Assembly (NCBI GenBank): GCA_963575745.1
Contig: CAUYUJ010016059.1
Span: 1,673,349 to 1,737,348 of the forward strand
Origin: Prorocentrum cordatum
Lineage: Eukaryota; Sar; Dinophyceae; Prorocentrales; Prorocentraceae
Direction of reading: 5' to 3'
DNA: 64,000 nucleotides
Shown: positions 40,301 through 51,700 of the stretch, piece after piece
Layout of the letters: each line of letters starts with the position of its first letter
Position numbering within the stretch: the stretch's first letter is position 1
Translations under genes and position numbers: made by a program
Notes under the pieces: generated by a model
The model's database searches: none
What the model was told of the DNA's origin: nothing
The model's input: only the letters and a program-made list of their open reading frames with translations

Positions 40301-42904
40301 CGGAGGCTCCGTGGGCGTCTTGGAGCGGTCGTTTGGCGTCTCGGAGCCTTCGTGGGCCGTCTTGGAAGCCTCTTGGGGGCTTCGTGGCCCGTCTTGAGGC
40401 CCTCTTGGGCCAGGAAAAGCCCCGTGGATCGCTCGTCCCGGCCCCCTCGGCCCTCTTGGGCCGTTTGGTGACCTCTTGGGCCGTCTTGGGGCCGTCTTGG
40501 GCCGTCTGGAGGCCGTCTTGGGGGACTCTTGGGCCATCTTGGGGCTATCTTTGGGGCCTCTTTGCCTGTTTTGGAGCGTCGGGAAGCCGGAAAGGCGGAA
40601 CAGGAAAAAACATCGAAAAACACTCTGGAAAATCAGCAATTTTAGACTCTTTGGGCCCTCTTGGGAAGCTCATTTGGGACCTCAAGGCTGTCTTGGAGAC
40701 CTCTTGGCCCGTCTTGGGGCCATCGTGGGCGTCTTGGAGCGGTCGTTTGGCGTCTCGGAGCCTTCGTGGGCCAAGAGCGTGGCCCGTCTTGAGAAGGAGG
40801 CCCAGGAAAAGCCTCGTGGATCGCTCGTCCCGGACCCCTCCCCACCTCCAAATCGGCTCTCTTGGGCCGTCTTGGGGACCTCTTGGGCCGTCTTGGGGCC
40901 GTCTTGGGCTGTCTGGAGGCCGTCTTGGGGGACTCTTGGGCCATCTTGGGGCTATCTTTGGGGCCTCTTCGCGCGTCTTGGAGCGTCGGGAAGCCGGAAA
41001 GGCGGAAAAGGAAAAAACATCGAAAAACACTCTGGAAAATCAGCAATTTTAGACTCTTTGGGCCTCTTGGGAAGCTCATTTGGGACCTCAAGGCCGTCTT
41101 GGAGACCTCTTGGACCGTCTTGGGGCCATCGTGGGCGTCTTGGAGCGGTCGTTTGGCGTCTCGGAGCCTTCGTGGGCCGTCTTGGAAGCCTCTTGGGGGC
41201 TTCGTGGCCCGTCTTGAGGCCCTCTTGGGCCAGGAAAAGCTCCGTGGATCGCTCGTCCCGGACCCCCCCCCCCTCCAAATCGGCCCTCTTGGGCCGTCTT
41301 GGGGACCTCTTGGGCCGTCTTGGGGCCGTCTTGGGCCGTCTGGAGGCCGTCTTGGGGGACTCTTGGGCCATCTTGGGGCTATCTTTGGGGCCTCTTCGCG
41401 CGTCTTGGAGCGTCGGGAAGCCGGAAAGGCGGAAAAGCAAAAAACATCGAAAAACACTCTGGAAAATCAGCAATTTTAGACTCTTTGGGCCTTCTTGGGA
41501 AGCTCATTTGGGACCTCAAGGCCGTCTTGGAGACCTCTTGGACCGTCTTGGGGCCATCGTGGGCGTCTTGGAGCGGTCGTTTGGCGTCTCGGAGCCTTCG
41601 TGGGCCGTCTTGGAAGCCTCTTGGGGGCTTCGTGGCCCGTCTTGAGGCCCTCTTGGGCCAGGAAAAGCCCCGTGGATCGCTCGTCCCGGACCCCCCCCCC
41701 TTCAAATCGGCCCTCTTGGGCCGTCTTGGGGACCTCTTGGGCCGTCTTGGGGCCGTCTTGGGCCGTCTGGAGGCCATCTTGGGGGACTCTTGGGCCATCT
41801 TGGGGCTATCTTTGGGGCCTCGTCGCGCGTCTTGAAGCGTCGGGAAGCCGGAAAGGCGGAACAGGAAAAAACATCGAAAAACACTCTGGAAAATCAGCAA
41901 TTTTAGACTCTTTGGGCCCTCTTGGGAAGCTCATTTGGGACCTCAAGCCGTCTTGGAGCCCTCTTGGGAGGTTTGTTTGGGACCTCGGGAGGCCGTCTTG
42001 GAGACCTTTTGGCCCGTCTTGGGGCCATCTTGGGCGTCTTGGAGGGGTCGTTTGGCGTCTCGGAGCCTTCGTGGGCCGTCTTGGAGGCCTCTTGGAGCCT
42101 TCTTGGCCTCTTGAGGCCCTCTTGGGCCCGGAAAAGCTCTGGAACCGCTCGTCCTGGCCGTGCTGCGCTCGTCCTGGCCCCCTCCCCCCCTCCAAATCGG
42201 CCCTCTTGGGCCGTCTTGAGGACCTCTTGGGCCGTCTTGGGGCCGTCCTGGGCCGTCTGGAGGCCGTCTTGGGGGCCTCTTGGGCCATCTTGGGGCTATC
42301 TTTGGGGCCTCTTCGCGCGTCTTGGAGCGTTGGGAAGGGGGAAAGGCGGAAAAGCAAAAAACATCGAAAAACACTGTGGAAAATCAGCAATGTTAGACTC
42401 TTTGGGCCTTCTTGGGAGACTTGTTTGGGACCTCGGGGGCCGCCTTGGAGACCTCTTGGCCCGTCTTGGGGCCATCTTGGGCGTCTTGGAGGGGTCGTTC
42501 GGCGTCTCGGAGCCTGCGTGGGCCGTCTTGGAGGCCTCTTGGAGCCTTCTTGGCCCGTCTTGAGGCCCTCGTGGGCCCGGAAAAGCCCTGGAACCGCTCG
42601 TCCCGGCCGTGCTGCGCTCGTCCCGGCCCCCTCCCCCCCTCCAAATCGGCCCTCTTGGGCCGTCTTGGTGACCTTTTGGGCCGTTTTGGGGCCGTCTTGG
42701 GCCGTCTGGAGGCCGTCTTGGGAGACTCTTGGGCCATCTTGGGGGTATCTTTGGGGCCTCTTTGCCTGTTTTGGAGCGTCGGGAAGCCGGAAAGGCGGAA
42801 AAGCAAAAAACATCGACAAACACCCTGGAAAATCAGCAATTTTAGACTCTTTGGGCCCTCTTGGCACATTTGGGACCTCAAGGCTGTCTTGGAGACCTCT
42901 TGGC

Positions 42905-42909
42905 CCGTC
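42905..42909. repeat. target-site duplication of element B, left
   Basis: CCGTC, repeated at 59112-59116. Removing the element and one copy restores TTGGCCCGTCTTGGGGCC, exactly the satellite sequence seen in neighbouring units. Confidence 0.93.
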
Positions 42910-43194
42910 ACTTTAAACGGAGAAGGTTAAAGGCGAGGTATAAATCGAGCATGTACCGCTGCCGTGCCTGGCTCAAGCCGGGCCCGGCCAAATATGTGAT
43001 TGTGCCTCACCGAGGCGCACGACTTGTATCTGAGATCGGAAAATACTTTTTCCATTGACGATGCCCATCCTATCCTTTACTCCAGATCCCATGCTTCGTC
43101 TTGCTCTCTTGCTCATGCGATATGAGCCAAAGCCTGGGATATGGCAACGCTTAAAGCGTAACACATACCTAAGCTTACCAGCTTGTTTTCGACT
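42910..43194 (+). repeat. element B 5' LTR (285 bp)
   Basis: Bounded exactly by comparison with the 3' copy: starts ACTTTAAACGG, ends GTTTTCGACT. These ends are not the canonical TG...CA. A TATAAAT box lies at 42939-42945. Confidence 0.93.
42939..42945 (+). promoter_or_regulatory. TATA-like box in the element B LTR
   Basis: TATAAAT in the first 40 bp of the LTR, repeated at 58856-58862 in the 3' LTR. Dinoflagellate host promoters generally lack a canonical TATA box, so a TATA-like motif would be an element-specific trait. Function is inferred from sequence only. Confidence 0.4.
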
Positions 43195-43209
43195 TGGTAG
43201 CGGAGCCAG
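43195..43209 (+). promoter_or_regulatory. element B primer-binding site
   Basis: TGGTAGCGGAGCCAG begins directly at the LTR end. It complements a tRNA 3' end reading CTGGCTCCGCTACCA. The GCTACCA end fits known initiator tRNA-Met of yeast and human, so iMet is the likely primer. This is the ordinary 3'-end type of priming, unlike element A. It overlaps a hairpin (GCGGA...TCCGC). Confidence 0.75.
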
Positions 43210-43295
43210 TCCGCGATCGAGCTAGCGGGGCAACCCGCGAACTCGAGACGCTCTCTCCTACTTCACTGCGCCACTTCACTCTCGACTTCCACCAG

Positions 43296-44456
43296 ATGCC
43301 AATCGGCAACTCGATCGAGAACGTGGTCACCCTGCGGGGCTACCCGCAGCGGGGCCACCTGCATCCCGTGCCAGTCAGGCGCCTCACGGCTACTACGCCA
43401 GAGCCTGACAAACCACAGCCTAAACCAATCACCGAAGCCGAAATGCACATGCACTGGATTAAGATAACTATCTTCGGCATTCTGTGGGTAATAATGGGAT
43501 GTGCTGTGGGATACATGCGGCAGGGGATGGACGACACGCGTACTACTGGCCCTTCATGGGACCCTGCCGGTACTACGCCTTTTCGCGAATACGTTCGCGA
43601 AGTACATGCATGGATAAACGTAACGAGCGGCAATATGACGCCACCACAACAAGCTGCAGCACTACAACGAGGCCTTCAAGGTCTTGCTCGTCGTATCGCC
43701 ATGCAGGTCCCCTCCCAGATCATCAACTATGGTGTAACTGTCAATGGACAGCCAACGGATGCAGTCACATATATACTGTACCTACTGAGCACCAAATTTG
43801 AAAATCTGGAAGATGAGCGCCAGCTCAACTCTGGCACTGCCCTTATCGACTTCCGCGTCGAAAGGGGCGAGCGAATCGACTCAGTATTAGCTCGATTCGA
43901 GATGGCCCGTGACGAGGCTAACTCTGTTGGCTTTGTCATCCCCAACTTTCAGATCCTAACGCTGATTCTCTTCAGAGCGTTAGGCGTTGGCGCGTCACGA
44001 GCCCAACACCTGCTGGAGCCTTTTAATCATCAGATGCCCAGAACACAAGCAGACTATGACAGGCTGCTGACCAGGATGAGGAACTACGGACATGTTGCCG
44101 AGCGCTCTCCTGGCAACATTGCGGGTATCTTCACAGGGCACCACTCACATGCAGGTGTCTACGCCACGACTGCGGGGTCACCCGCTGGTCCTGGCGAGCC
44201 AAGTCCCTGGGCTGACCCAGCCGATATGCCCAACGAGGCCACTGCCTTCTTAGGGCAGACCGGCCAGGCATCGGCAGAGGCAGCTGAGGCGAACGCCTGG
44301 TCGAACTACTCGCCAGGCGCCGCCTACACTGCAAGCCCGCCCTCGGGCACAACCCTCTGGGGCCAAGCGGAGTCATCCGCTCAAGGGTCTCAGCCACCCT
44401 CACCGTTTGAATCTGGCACTGACACAGATCATCTGACGATGAGCACAATGGCATAG
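43296..44456 (+). CDS. element B ORF1: Gag
   Basis: 386 residues from the first ATG after the primer site. The frame is open from a TTG at the LTR edge, but ATG 43296 is the sensible start. A hydrophobic segment (ITIFGILWVIMGCAVGY, about residues 52-68) looks like a membrane span, unusual for copia Gag. The rest (about 95-300) is a helical, Arg/Glu-rich capsid-like region with LEDERQLNSGTALIDFRVER, followed by an Ala/Pro/Ser-rich tail containing one AGSPA hairpin-encoded linker. No zinc knuckle is present; that lies in the next ORF. The next frame is open from 44423 and overlaps by 34 nt in the -1 frame. Confidence 0.75.
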   Translation: MPIGNSIENVVTLRGYPQRGHLHPVPVRRLTATTPEPDKPQPKPITEAEMHMHWIKITIFGILWVIMGCAVGYMRQGMDDTRTTGPSWDPAGTTPFREYVREVHAWINVTSGNMTPPQQAAALQRGLQGLARRIAMQVPSQIINYGVTVNGQPTDAVTYILYLLSTKFENLEDERQLNSGTALIDFRVERGERIDSVLARFEMARDEANSVGFVIPNFQILTLILFRALGVGASRAQHLLEPFNHQMPRTQADYDRLLTRMRNYGHVAERSPGNIAGIFTGHHSHAGVYATTAGSPAGPGEPSPWADPADMPNEATAFLGQTGQASAEAAEANAWSNYSPGAAYTASPPSGTTLWGQAESSAQGSQPPSPFESGTDTDHLTMSTMA

Positions 44457-44527
44457 TCTCTGCTGGTAATGACTATCCAGCGGATGACACTCACCTTTCT
44501 GAACAACAAAGAGCGGAAGCCGCTTTT

Positions 44528-45739
44528 ATGGCCTATCGCAAATCAAAACGCCGTTGGAGGCGCTTTATGAAGAAACCAGTCAGAAAAGTGAGACGTGCAG
44601 TACGCCGACATTTCAAACGATATGGAAAGGGTCGTGGCAAAGGGGGTCGCAGACGCCGTATGCATGGTAGGGGTATTACTGCTTTCCTCACGTCCTTAAC
44701 TGATATAGTCTTTGAGGAAGTTCTTATCGGAGGCAAGGGTCGAGGTCACAGGCGGACCTCCGGTAAGGGAAAAGGGCGGAGGGGCAACCCTAGGGACGCT
44801 TCTGGCAATACTATGAAGTGTCATACATGCGGCAGCACAGAGCACTTGCGCGATCAATGCCCGAAAGGGAAAGGAAAGGGATCCGTACATTTGGCTCAAA
44901 ATTCTTTTATGGATGACATAGACTACATTGACTACGAGTTTTACGTCAATCCAGAAGCGGCTCCCGCCGCGGGCTCCTCCACGTACTACGTGATGGCCCG
45001 CTACGCTGAAGTGACCGTAGCCCTGGAAGACTACGCAGTGACCCTCTTCGACGAGTTCCACGGCTGGGACGAAGTCGACGAGGTCGCGTTCAATGCTTGG
45101 TTCGGTCTTCCAGCGGGGCCACCCGCCGACGACGAGATCTCCGAAGCTGAGACCGTCCCGGCGACCGAGGAAGAGCTCACCGCCGCGCTGGCACCGCAGG
45201 TGATTGGCATGCCGTTGCTGCCAGATCTTCCGCGAGCTGGCTCGGAAGCGGGAGACGCTGATGACGAAATGCGGGGCCATCCCGCGTATTCTGACTCCGA
45301 AGAGGCCGAAGAGGACTATAAGGACATGCTCCAAGAGCAGGTCGCAGAAGCAATCCGGCTCCTGAGTGCGCCAGCACATCAGCAGATAACCATGAACGAC
45401 CTGCTGTCGCGCCCAGGGGCCGCACGGCTGCGTCCATACCTGGAACCAGACATGTCGGCACCTCAGATGCTGACAGCACTCCAGGCTCTAGCGGGGTCAC
45501 CCGCCGAAGTGACGCCAGCCGCAGCAGCGGGGCCACCCGCTTGGTCTATGGATGTATTTATGCAGGGCTGCGACCAGATGGACCTCAACGACCTCACGAT
45601 GGAGCAGCTAAACGACATCGGGTACTTCAGGAGCCCGTATCAGCACGTATTCATGGTCCAGGACAGCTCAGAGGACTCGGAGGACATGCGCTATGCCAAG
45701 AGGGACAGACGACCATCGAAGGCCCATGGAACGTGGTAG
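44528..45739 (+). CDS. element B ORF2: basic CCHC nucleocapsid-like protein
   Basis: 403 residues from ATG 44528. The frame is already open from 44423, and the intervening codons read like normal protein, so fusion to Gag by a -1 shift is possible. The first ~50 residues are extremely basic (Arg/Lys/Gly), followed by a CCHC knuckle at C98, C101, H106, C111. The rest is acidic (Asp/Glu-rich), with AGPPA/AGSPA linkers. The basic-plus-knuckle design fits RNA binding and packaging. The following ORF overlaps in the +1 frame, open from 45612. Confidence 0.75.
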   Translation: MAYRKSKRRWRRFMKKPVRKVRRAVRRHFKRYGKGRGKGGRRRRMHGRGITAFLTSLTDIVFEEVLIGGKGRGHRRTSGKGKGRRGNPRDASGNTMKCHTCGSTEHLRDQCPKGKGKGSVHLAQNSFMDDIDYIDYEFYVNPEAAPAAGSSTYYVMARYAEVTVALEDYAVTLFDEFHGWDEVDEVAFNAWFGLPAGPPADDEISEAETVPATEEELTAALAPQVIGMPLLPDLPRAGSEAGDADDEMRGHPAYSDSEEAEEDYKDMLQEQVAEAIRLLSAPAHQQITMNDLLSRPGAARLRPYLEPDMSAPQMLTALQALAGSPAEVTPAAAAGPPAWSMDVFMQGCDQMDLNDLTMEQLNDIGYFRSPYQHVFMVQDSSEDSEDMRYAKRDRRPSKAHGTW

Positions 45740-48700
45740 TGCGTCAGCGGGGCCAGCCCGCAGGAGGAGCCGTTCAGCTCCCCGACGCCCTACACATGAT
45801 GCATCGGGCTACCCGTACAGTGCGGAACACTCCGTTGGTGTATCCGCTCAGTACGTGCCGGATTGGTACATCAATTGGTACCCCGGCTACTCGATGGACG
45901 TGATCCGCCACTGGTATTCTAAGGAATACTGCACCAAAAGGGACGAAACTGGCATGATAATACGTACCAAGGGTGGCAAGACCAAAACGCCAGAGGCTTG
46001 GGACAAAAGGGCTAAGAAACAGGAGATCATCAAAGATCGCAAGACATACAGAAAACAAGTCTGTCAGTGCGAGCCCTTCAAAGGTCACATGTGCAGTTGT
46101 CCAATGGACCGCCCCTCCAGGAGTCCTCATCACGGTGAGACCCCGTGGAATTGGTCTCATGGAGATGACGCTGGCAACGTCCATGATCCTAACAAGGAGG
46201 TCCCTGGAGGAGGAAAGCGCATCACAGAAGCCGATCGCGTCCCTATGACCGAAGAGGTTGCCAACACTGTCAGGGAAAATTGGGTACAGCTTCCCAATGA
46301 CCATCGCCTCAAGGAATGGAACCGCCGATTCCATAAAGAGGCGGGGTCACCCGCAGGATCCAGCAAAGAAGCGGGGTCACCCGCAGACGCGGCGCCAGCC
46401 GCTGGGTCCGCGGACGAAGATTGGATAGCTGTTGCATCTGTTGCCGGGTCCGCCGCCGGTACTGACCACACCGAACTGAATGAAGAATGGGCGGCGGAAG
46501 ACGGCTCAGAGAACCCATTCCCTGATGGATGCGCCTGTTGGTACTACAGCTCCTCGGCGCAGAAGTGGCTTTGCACGAGGGTAATTCACCGCCACGAAAA
46601 TGGCAAGTACAAGCTGGCCATAAAAGGCACTGCCGACATCGACCATATGAGGCAGATCATCCATGATCATGGCCAGCCAGAAGGCCCTCCTAAGGACCCT
46701 CCTGGTCCACAACCAGGCAAGGGCAGCAGACCGCCTCCAAGACCTGAAGCCGACTCCTCGTCTTCACCGACTCCTGCGAAGAGGCACCCGTCCAGGAGCC
46801 CCGAAGGCACACAGGGGCGGGCGAAGGCCAGAGGGATCGCCAAGACGGACGACCTTGAGCTCGAAGATCCTCCCGGTCTGTCCGTGACGGAGAGGAGGAA
46901 GGCTTTTGCTGGACCATCGACCCCGATGCCACCGGCTGCCCAAGGCGATGTCAAGGACGAAGCTCGCAATCAGCCTAAGGCAGCCTTCCGAGGTGACTGG
47001 ACTCCAACTCCGCATCAGCCGCGCCTTGCACCACGACCAGGTTCGGCACGAATGAAAGCGCAGCCGAAGCCCGAAGCTGGGATGAGGTCGGCGCGGGCAG
47101 AAGCAGCCGCCAAAGCTAAGGAGGACAAGGGCTCTGCGGGGCCACCCGCTAAAGCGGCGCCAGCTGCAGCAGCGGGGACACCCGCAGAAAGCACTCTTTC
47201 AAGAGAAGAACGCTTCAGAGCCCTCAAAGAATTTGGCGACCGACAGAAACAAGCCGACGATGCAGTGGCTGACCAAGGTCACCCGCACCCTGGCGCGGAG
47301 TCATCCGCTGGAGCTGCCTCGTCAGCCGCAGGTTCTGCAGGGCCACCCATTAAAGCGGCGCCAGCTGCATTAGCGGGGCCACCCGTTAAAGCGCCGCCAG
47401 CTGCGTTAGCGGGGCCACCCGCGCGCTGGCAGCCAGTAATGTCTGTTCTTAGGAACATCCCTCTGGGAGCCATGGAATATTGGCAAGGCATTGAAGGCAA
47501 AGGCCCGAAGCGCACCATAAACCCACGAGTCACTCGAGACGATACAGACCGATACGAGGTCATTAATTGCCCTGATCGTCGTAACTTCGAGTGCCGCAAC
47601 GACTGGGAACGTGAGCAACAAGCCGTGGGAAATATGTTGCGAGACAGGCCGCCATTGCGCGTCGCACAGCATAAGGCAGAGCTCATGAAGGTCATGGAGA
47701 GGTTCGGCATGGATCCGACTCTGCCGCGCGATGGGCAAATGACCAAGGTGTCAACATGGTTCTCTACAGCCCTACGCCATAGTCCGTATTGGAAGGGCGG
47801 ATTCAGCCGACACTTCGAAAAGATTAGCACTTTCGATCCATACGATGGCTGGGTTGTTGTTGACGATTTGCTGACAAACTGGACTGAAAATGATCAGTGG
47901 AAAGGCTATCGTGAAATGCACGAGGTGCTGATCAAGGGCAGGCCCCACACGTCATACGTGTATTGGGTGCTGCTAAACTGCTGTGAGATGATTGACCATC
48001 ACGGCATGCAGAAGGGCAGGCTCCAGATGAAGTGCGTTGATGACAGCATGCTGCTGCCTCCCAGGTTTCGACCAACGGCACGCAGGCCACAGTACTTCAT
48101 CAGAGCCACGAACGGCCACAGCAGCCCAGGCATCCACTGTCCCGAGTCGCTTTATAAGCCGATCACAACATGGATGAAAGAACCAGACGACCCAGTGTAT
48201 TTCATCCACGGGACACAGTGGGAGTATGTCAAGGACATCCTTGCTAATGGCCTTTCATGCCTCGCACAGGACAACCCTAAAAGGAAGGGGGGGCGCCAAT
48301 TTGTACACGGCTGCCCCTACCTCCCGGGCGACCCGAGGATTCAATCGGGCATCCGTCCTGACTCGGAGGTGCTCATATTCTGCAGCATCAACAAGATGCT
48401 GTCCAGTGGCTTTTCCATATGGAGGTCAGCAAATGACATCGTCATGACACGGGGCCACGACGGCCGTATACCGCCCGATCATATCCTCCAGATTGTGAGC
48501 ATTGCGAAATATCGGGTCGGTGAAGCCTGGAGCAATCCGCTGGCTTATGACAAGTCGCGGAGGCGGGGCCAACCCGCGGACAGGATTCGCACCGATGACT
48601 ACCTGCCACTTAAATTATGTGACAGAACTCTGGGTGTAATGGAAGATCACGCCATGTACCTAAAGGGCTGGTCTAAGACGGACGGTCGTCCATTCAGCTT

Positions 48701-51700
48701 GATCATGACCGAGCAAGATGTTGCTCCACGACCGTACGACACACAGACGGTCCTCATGATAAATGCCCAGGAAGACGAGGTCATGCCTGAAGCGGGGCCA
48801 CCCGCAGGTGCGGGGACACCCGCGGTAGACACCTCGGACGGTTCATGGCAACAAGTGGTCACACCAGTAGCAACGGTAGCATCTCCTTGGAGGCCGGATC
48901 AGCAGACATGGGTCCAGGCCCTCAACAGCTACTTGACACCAGCCGACGTCTCTGGACTGACCGATCAGCTATATCGTGCTGACCCGTGGGCAGTGCATAC
49001 AGGTATCCAAGACGCACAGCAGAGGAACCTGCGCACTCCTGCGGGGCCACCAGGCGCCCTAGGACCACAACCACAACGCCCTCCGCAGCAGGCTGGAGGT
49101 GCGAGGTTTGTCCCTATGGGCGGCTCAGATGGTGGCTCGCCGTTTCGGACTCCGCCGTCTGAAACAAGCGAGAATAGCTTGTGGCAAAGACTCCAGGCGA
49201 TTCGCGGGAATCCGGCGCTCGCAGCAGCACTCCAGGCGACCACTCCCTTTGGCACTCCGAGGGGTAGTGAAGGAGGAGTGGCTGCGGGGACACCCGCCGA
49301 GCGAACGCCTGCGGAGCCACCCGCACATGCGGGGCCACCCGCTGACGGACAGCAAGGTTCAGACTACGAACGTCGGGCAGCCAACTTGAGAGCACAGGCT
49401 ACCTTTCTGCAGCAACAAGCTGATAGAGTGCCCAGCCTGTTGCGGAACCGCAACATAGATGTTACGAATCATGGCGACTTTCGGCCTCTCTGGAGCTGGA
49501 CTTCTGAAGATGCTCCAAATGCTGATCCCACGAATCCATATCGACAGGTGTTTATTCCAGGAATAGCATCACACCCAATATATGGATGGGACAATCACGG
49601 ACCAGCAGAGGCACAGGCCATGGACGCGCCGATGTACCCGGAGTACTACGCGCAGATGAATAACACTCCTATGATTGCGGGGCCACCTGCGAACGAATAC
49701 ACTCGGAATCTTGCCAATGAGATGTTTCGTTTGCAGTTTACACGAGCGGTCGATGCGCAGTCTATGCCGCACTACGCCTACATGCCCACGCCGACGGACC
49801 CCGAGACCGTAGTTCAGCCAGCTGGTCTCGCGGTGCCAGCCGCTATGGGCAGCATGCCAGACTACATCCGCGACGTGCACAACACGCAGCAAGCGATACT
49901 GGCATCTAGGCAGCAGGCTCGGGACAACACCAGGCTGCGCCAACAACGCGCGATCCAGAGAAGGATTGAGCGTGAGACCCAAGCGGGGACACCCGCAGAC
50001 GCGGGGCCACCCGCTGAACGGCCAGATAGACGGCCGCCACCGACGCCATATCGGGAGGGCGAAACCACTTTCGAGCGCCAAGCTCGGACTCGCCCAGACG
50101 TGCCTGCTCCAGTCATTTCAGACTACAACTTCACACAGTGCCCAATCTGTATGGACAACTACGAGATGGGCACTACAGTGTGGAGACTGGCGTGTGGGCA
50201 CTTCTTCCACGATATATGCTGGGATCGTGTTGCACAGCAGCACGTCCGCAATCAGCGACCAGGTGCGCCGAACGAGGCCCCCTGCGCTGTGTGTCGTGGG
50301 CCGGGCATAGTTATAGCACACTTCCCGTATGCTGGACAGCGCGACGCTGAATCGGAACAAGCGCGCCAGCAGGAAAGGTGCGTGGCAGATGCCCGGGAAA
50401 TGCGTCGGCTACGTGAAGCAGTGGAGGCACTGGAAGCTCGAGCCGCGCAATCGGCGGAGCCATCCGCACGTGCCCCAGCTGCGCAGGCACACCCCTGGCC
50501 AGCGCCAGAGCAAGGCATCCAGATGCCAATCCTGCCTACGCTTCGAGCGCAGGAGCCCCCAGCTGCGGGGCCACCCGCTGAAGCGGCTCCCGCCGCCAAA
50601 GCGGGGCCACCCGCAAATGGACCTCCAAATCCAGGATTCCTGAGGGCAATGGAGGCCAACATCAGGCGGAGTGGCAGGAGCGGAGGCGGGACTCGAAGGC
50701 CAACTGGATCAACCAGGACCTCGCGTGTGGCAAGCCCGGTCAGCGCTAGGAGCCGGGCAAGCGCTGAGAGCGCGGAGGCAGCCCAGTTCCATACCACATT
50801 CATGATCGATACAGAGGGGCTGACCTATGCACGTGACGACACGGACACGCTGCCGCCAGGAGGTGAATGGATGTCCACACTATCTGCGAATTATTGGGTT
50901 CTTGAACAGGAACCAATTACCGTGGAGGAGCGCCGCCAATATGAGCAGATGTGGTGCACCGAGCTAACCATGAGCCAATGGGTGCTTGAACAGCGCCTGT
51001 TGAAAGGTACACTCGGTTCGCAGATCACGTACCACACCAATGACCATGGTACAATGGCTCTGGCAGCGCGAAATGGGACATTCTTCCCTGACGAAGACGG
51101 TATGCCCTGCATCTCGTTCATGCTAGACATTGGGTCCAACGTGAACATCATTGGATCCAATACGGCGCGAACCTTCCAGGAGATTATGGCCAGGTACAAT
51201 CATAGACCTGCCATATGCACCCTGAGCAAGACCCTCTACATCAATGGTGTTGGTGAGGGCGCTGCGATATGTCGGAAAATGGGCAATTTCAAGATCGGGG
51301 TGCAATATGCCAATGAGGCAAGCCCCCGTATCGAGGAGTATGCCTCCAACATCGCAGAAGGCTCGGGTGCCAATCTCCCGGCCATCTGGGGCCTAGGAGC
51401 CATGGAAGCACGTGACACGATCATCGTGCTGAAGCCAGGCTACCAGAAGGTTATCTTCCCCAGCGGTGACTACACCCTGAAGCTGGGAAGGGGCGCCAAG
51501 GTCCTGAAGGCGAAGAAAACTCCCTCGGGACATCTCGCGATTCCCTGCGGTTTGTATGACGGGGCTAAAAGCCAGACGGTCACGAACACCTTCACAATCC
51601 GCAGCAGTCGAGATGGCTATACCGAGACGGAGAACGAAGAGGACCCCGTCAGTGCGGGGCCACCCGCTGGAGCAAGTGCGGGGCCACCCGCCGAAGCAAC

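Larger units (their letters stand above)
38800..42909 (+). repeat. ~427-bp satellite array, left part
   Basis: Unit landmark: AATCAGCAATTTTAGACTC preceded by AAACATCGAAAAACACTCTG. Starts of TTTAGACTC at 40641, 41048, 41475, 41902, 42392 and 42841 give spacings of 407, 427, 427, 490 and 449 bp. Each unit is filled with TTGGGCCGTCTTGGGG-type sub-repeats and one C-run followed by CTCCAAATCGG. A diverged unit lies at about 38810-39310, separated by the interruption at 39311-40300. The long Trp/Leu/Gly frames on plus and Arg/Pro frames on minus are by-products of stop-poor repeats. Confidence 0.85.

Noticed and set aside
42963-42978. CCGTGCCTGGCTCAAG in the element B LTR as a spliced-leader relic
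   Set aside because: Only the two ends match; the A and the central ATTT of the leader are missing, and it lies inside an LTR promoter region rather than at a transcript start. Too weak to call.
43194-43295. TTG start for element B Gag at the LTR edge
   Set aside because: It would place the start on the LTR/primer-site junction; the first in-frame ATG is at 43296.
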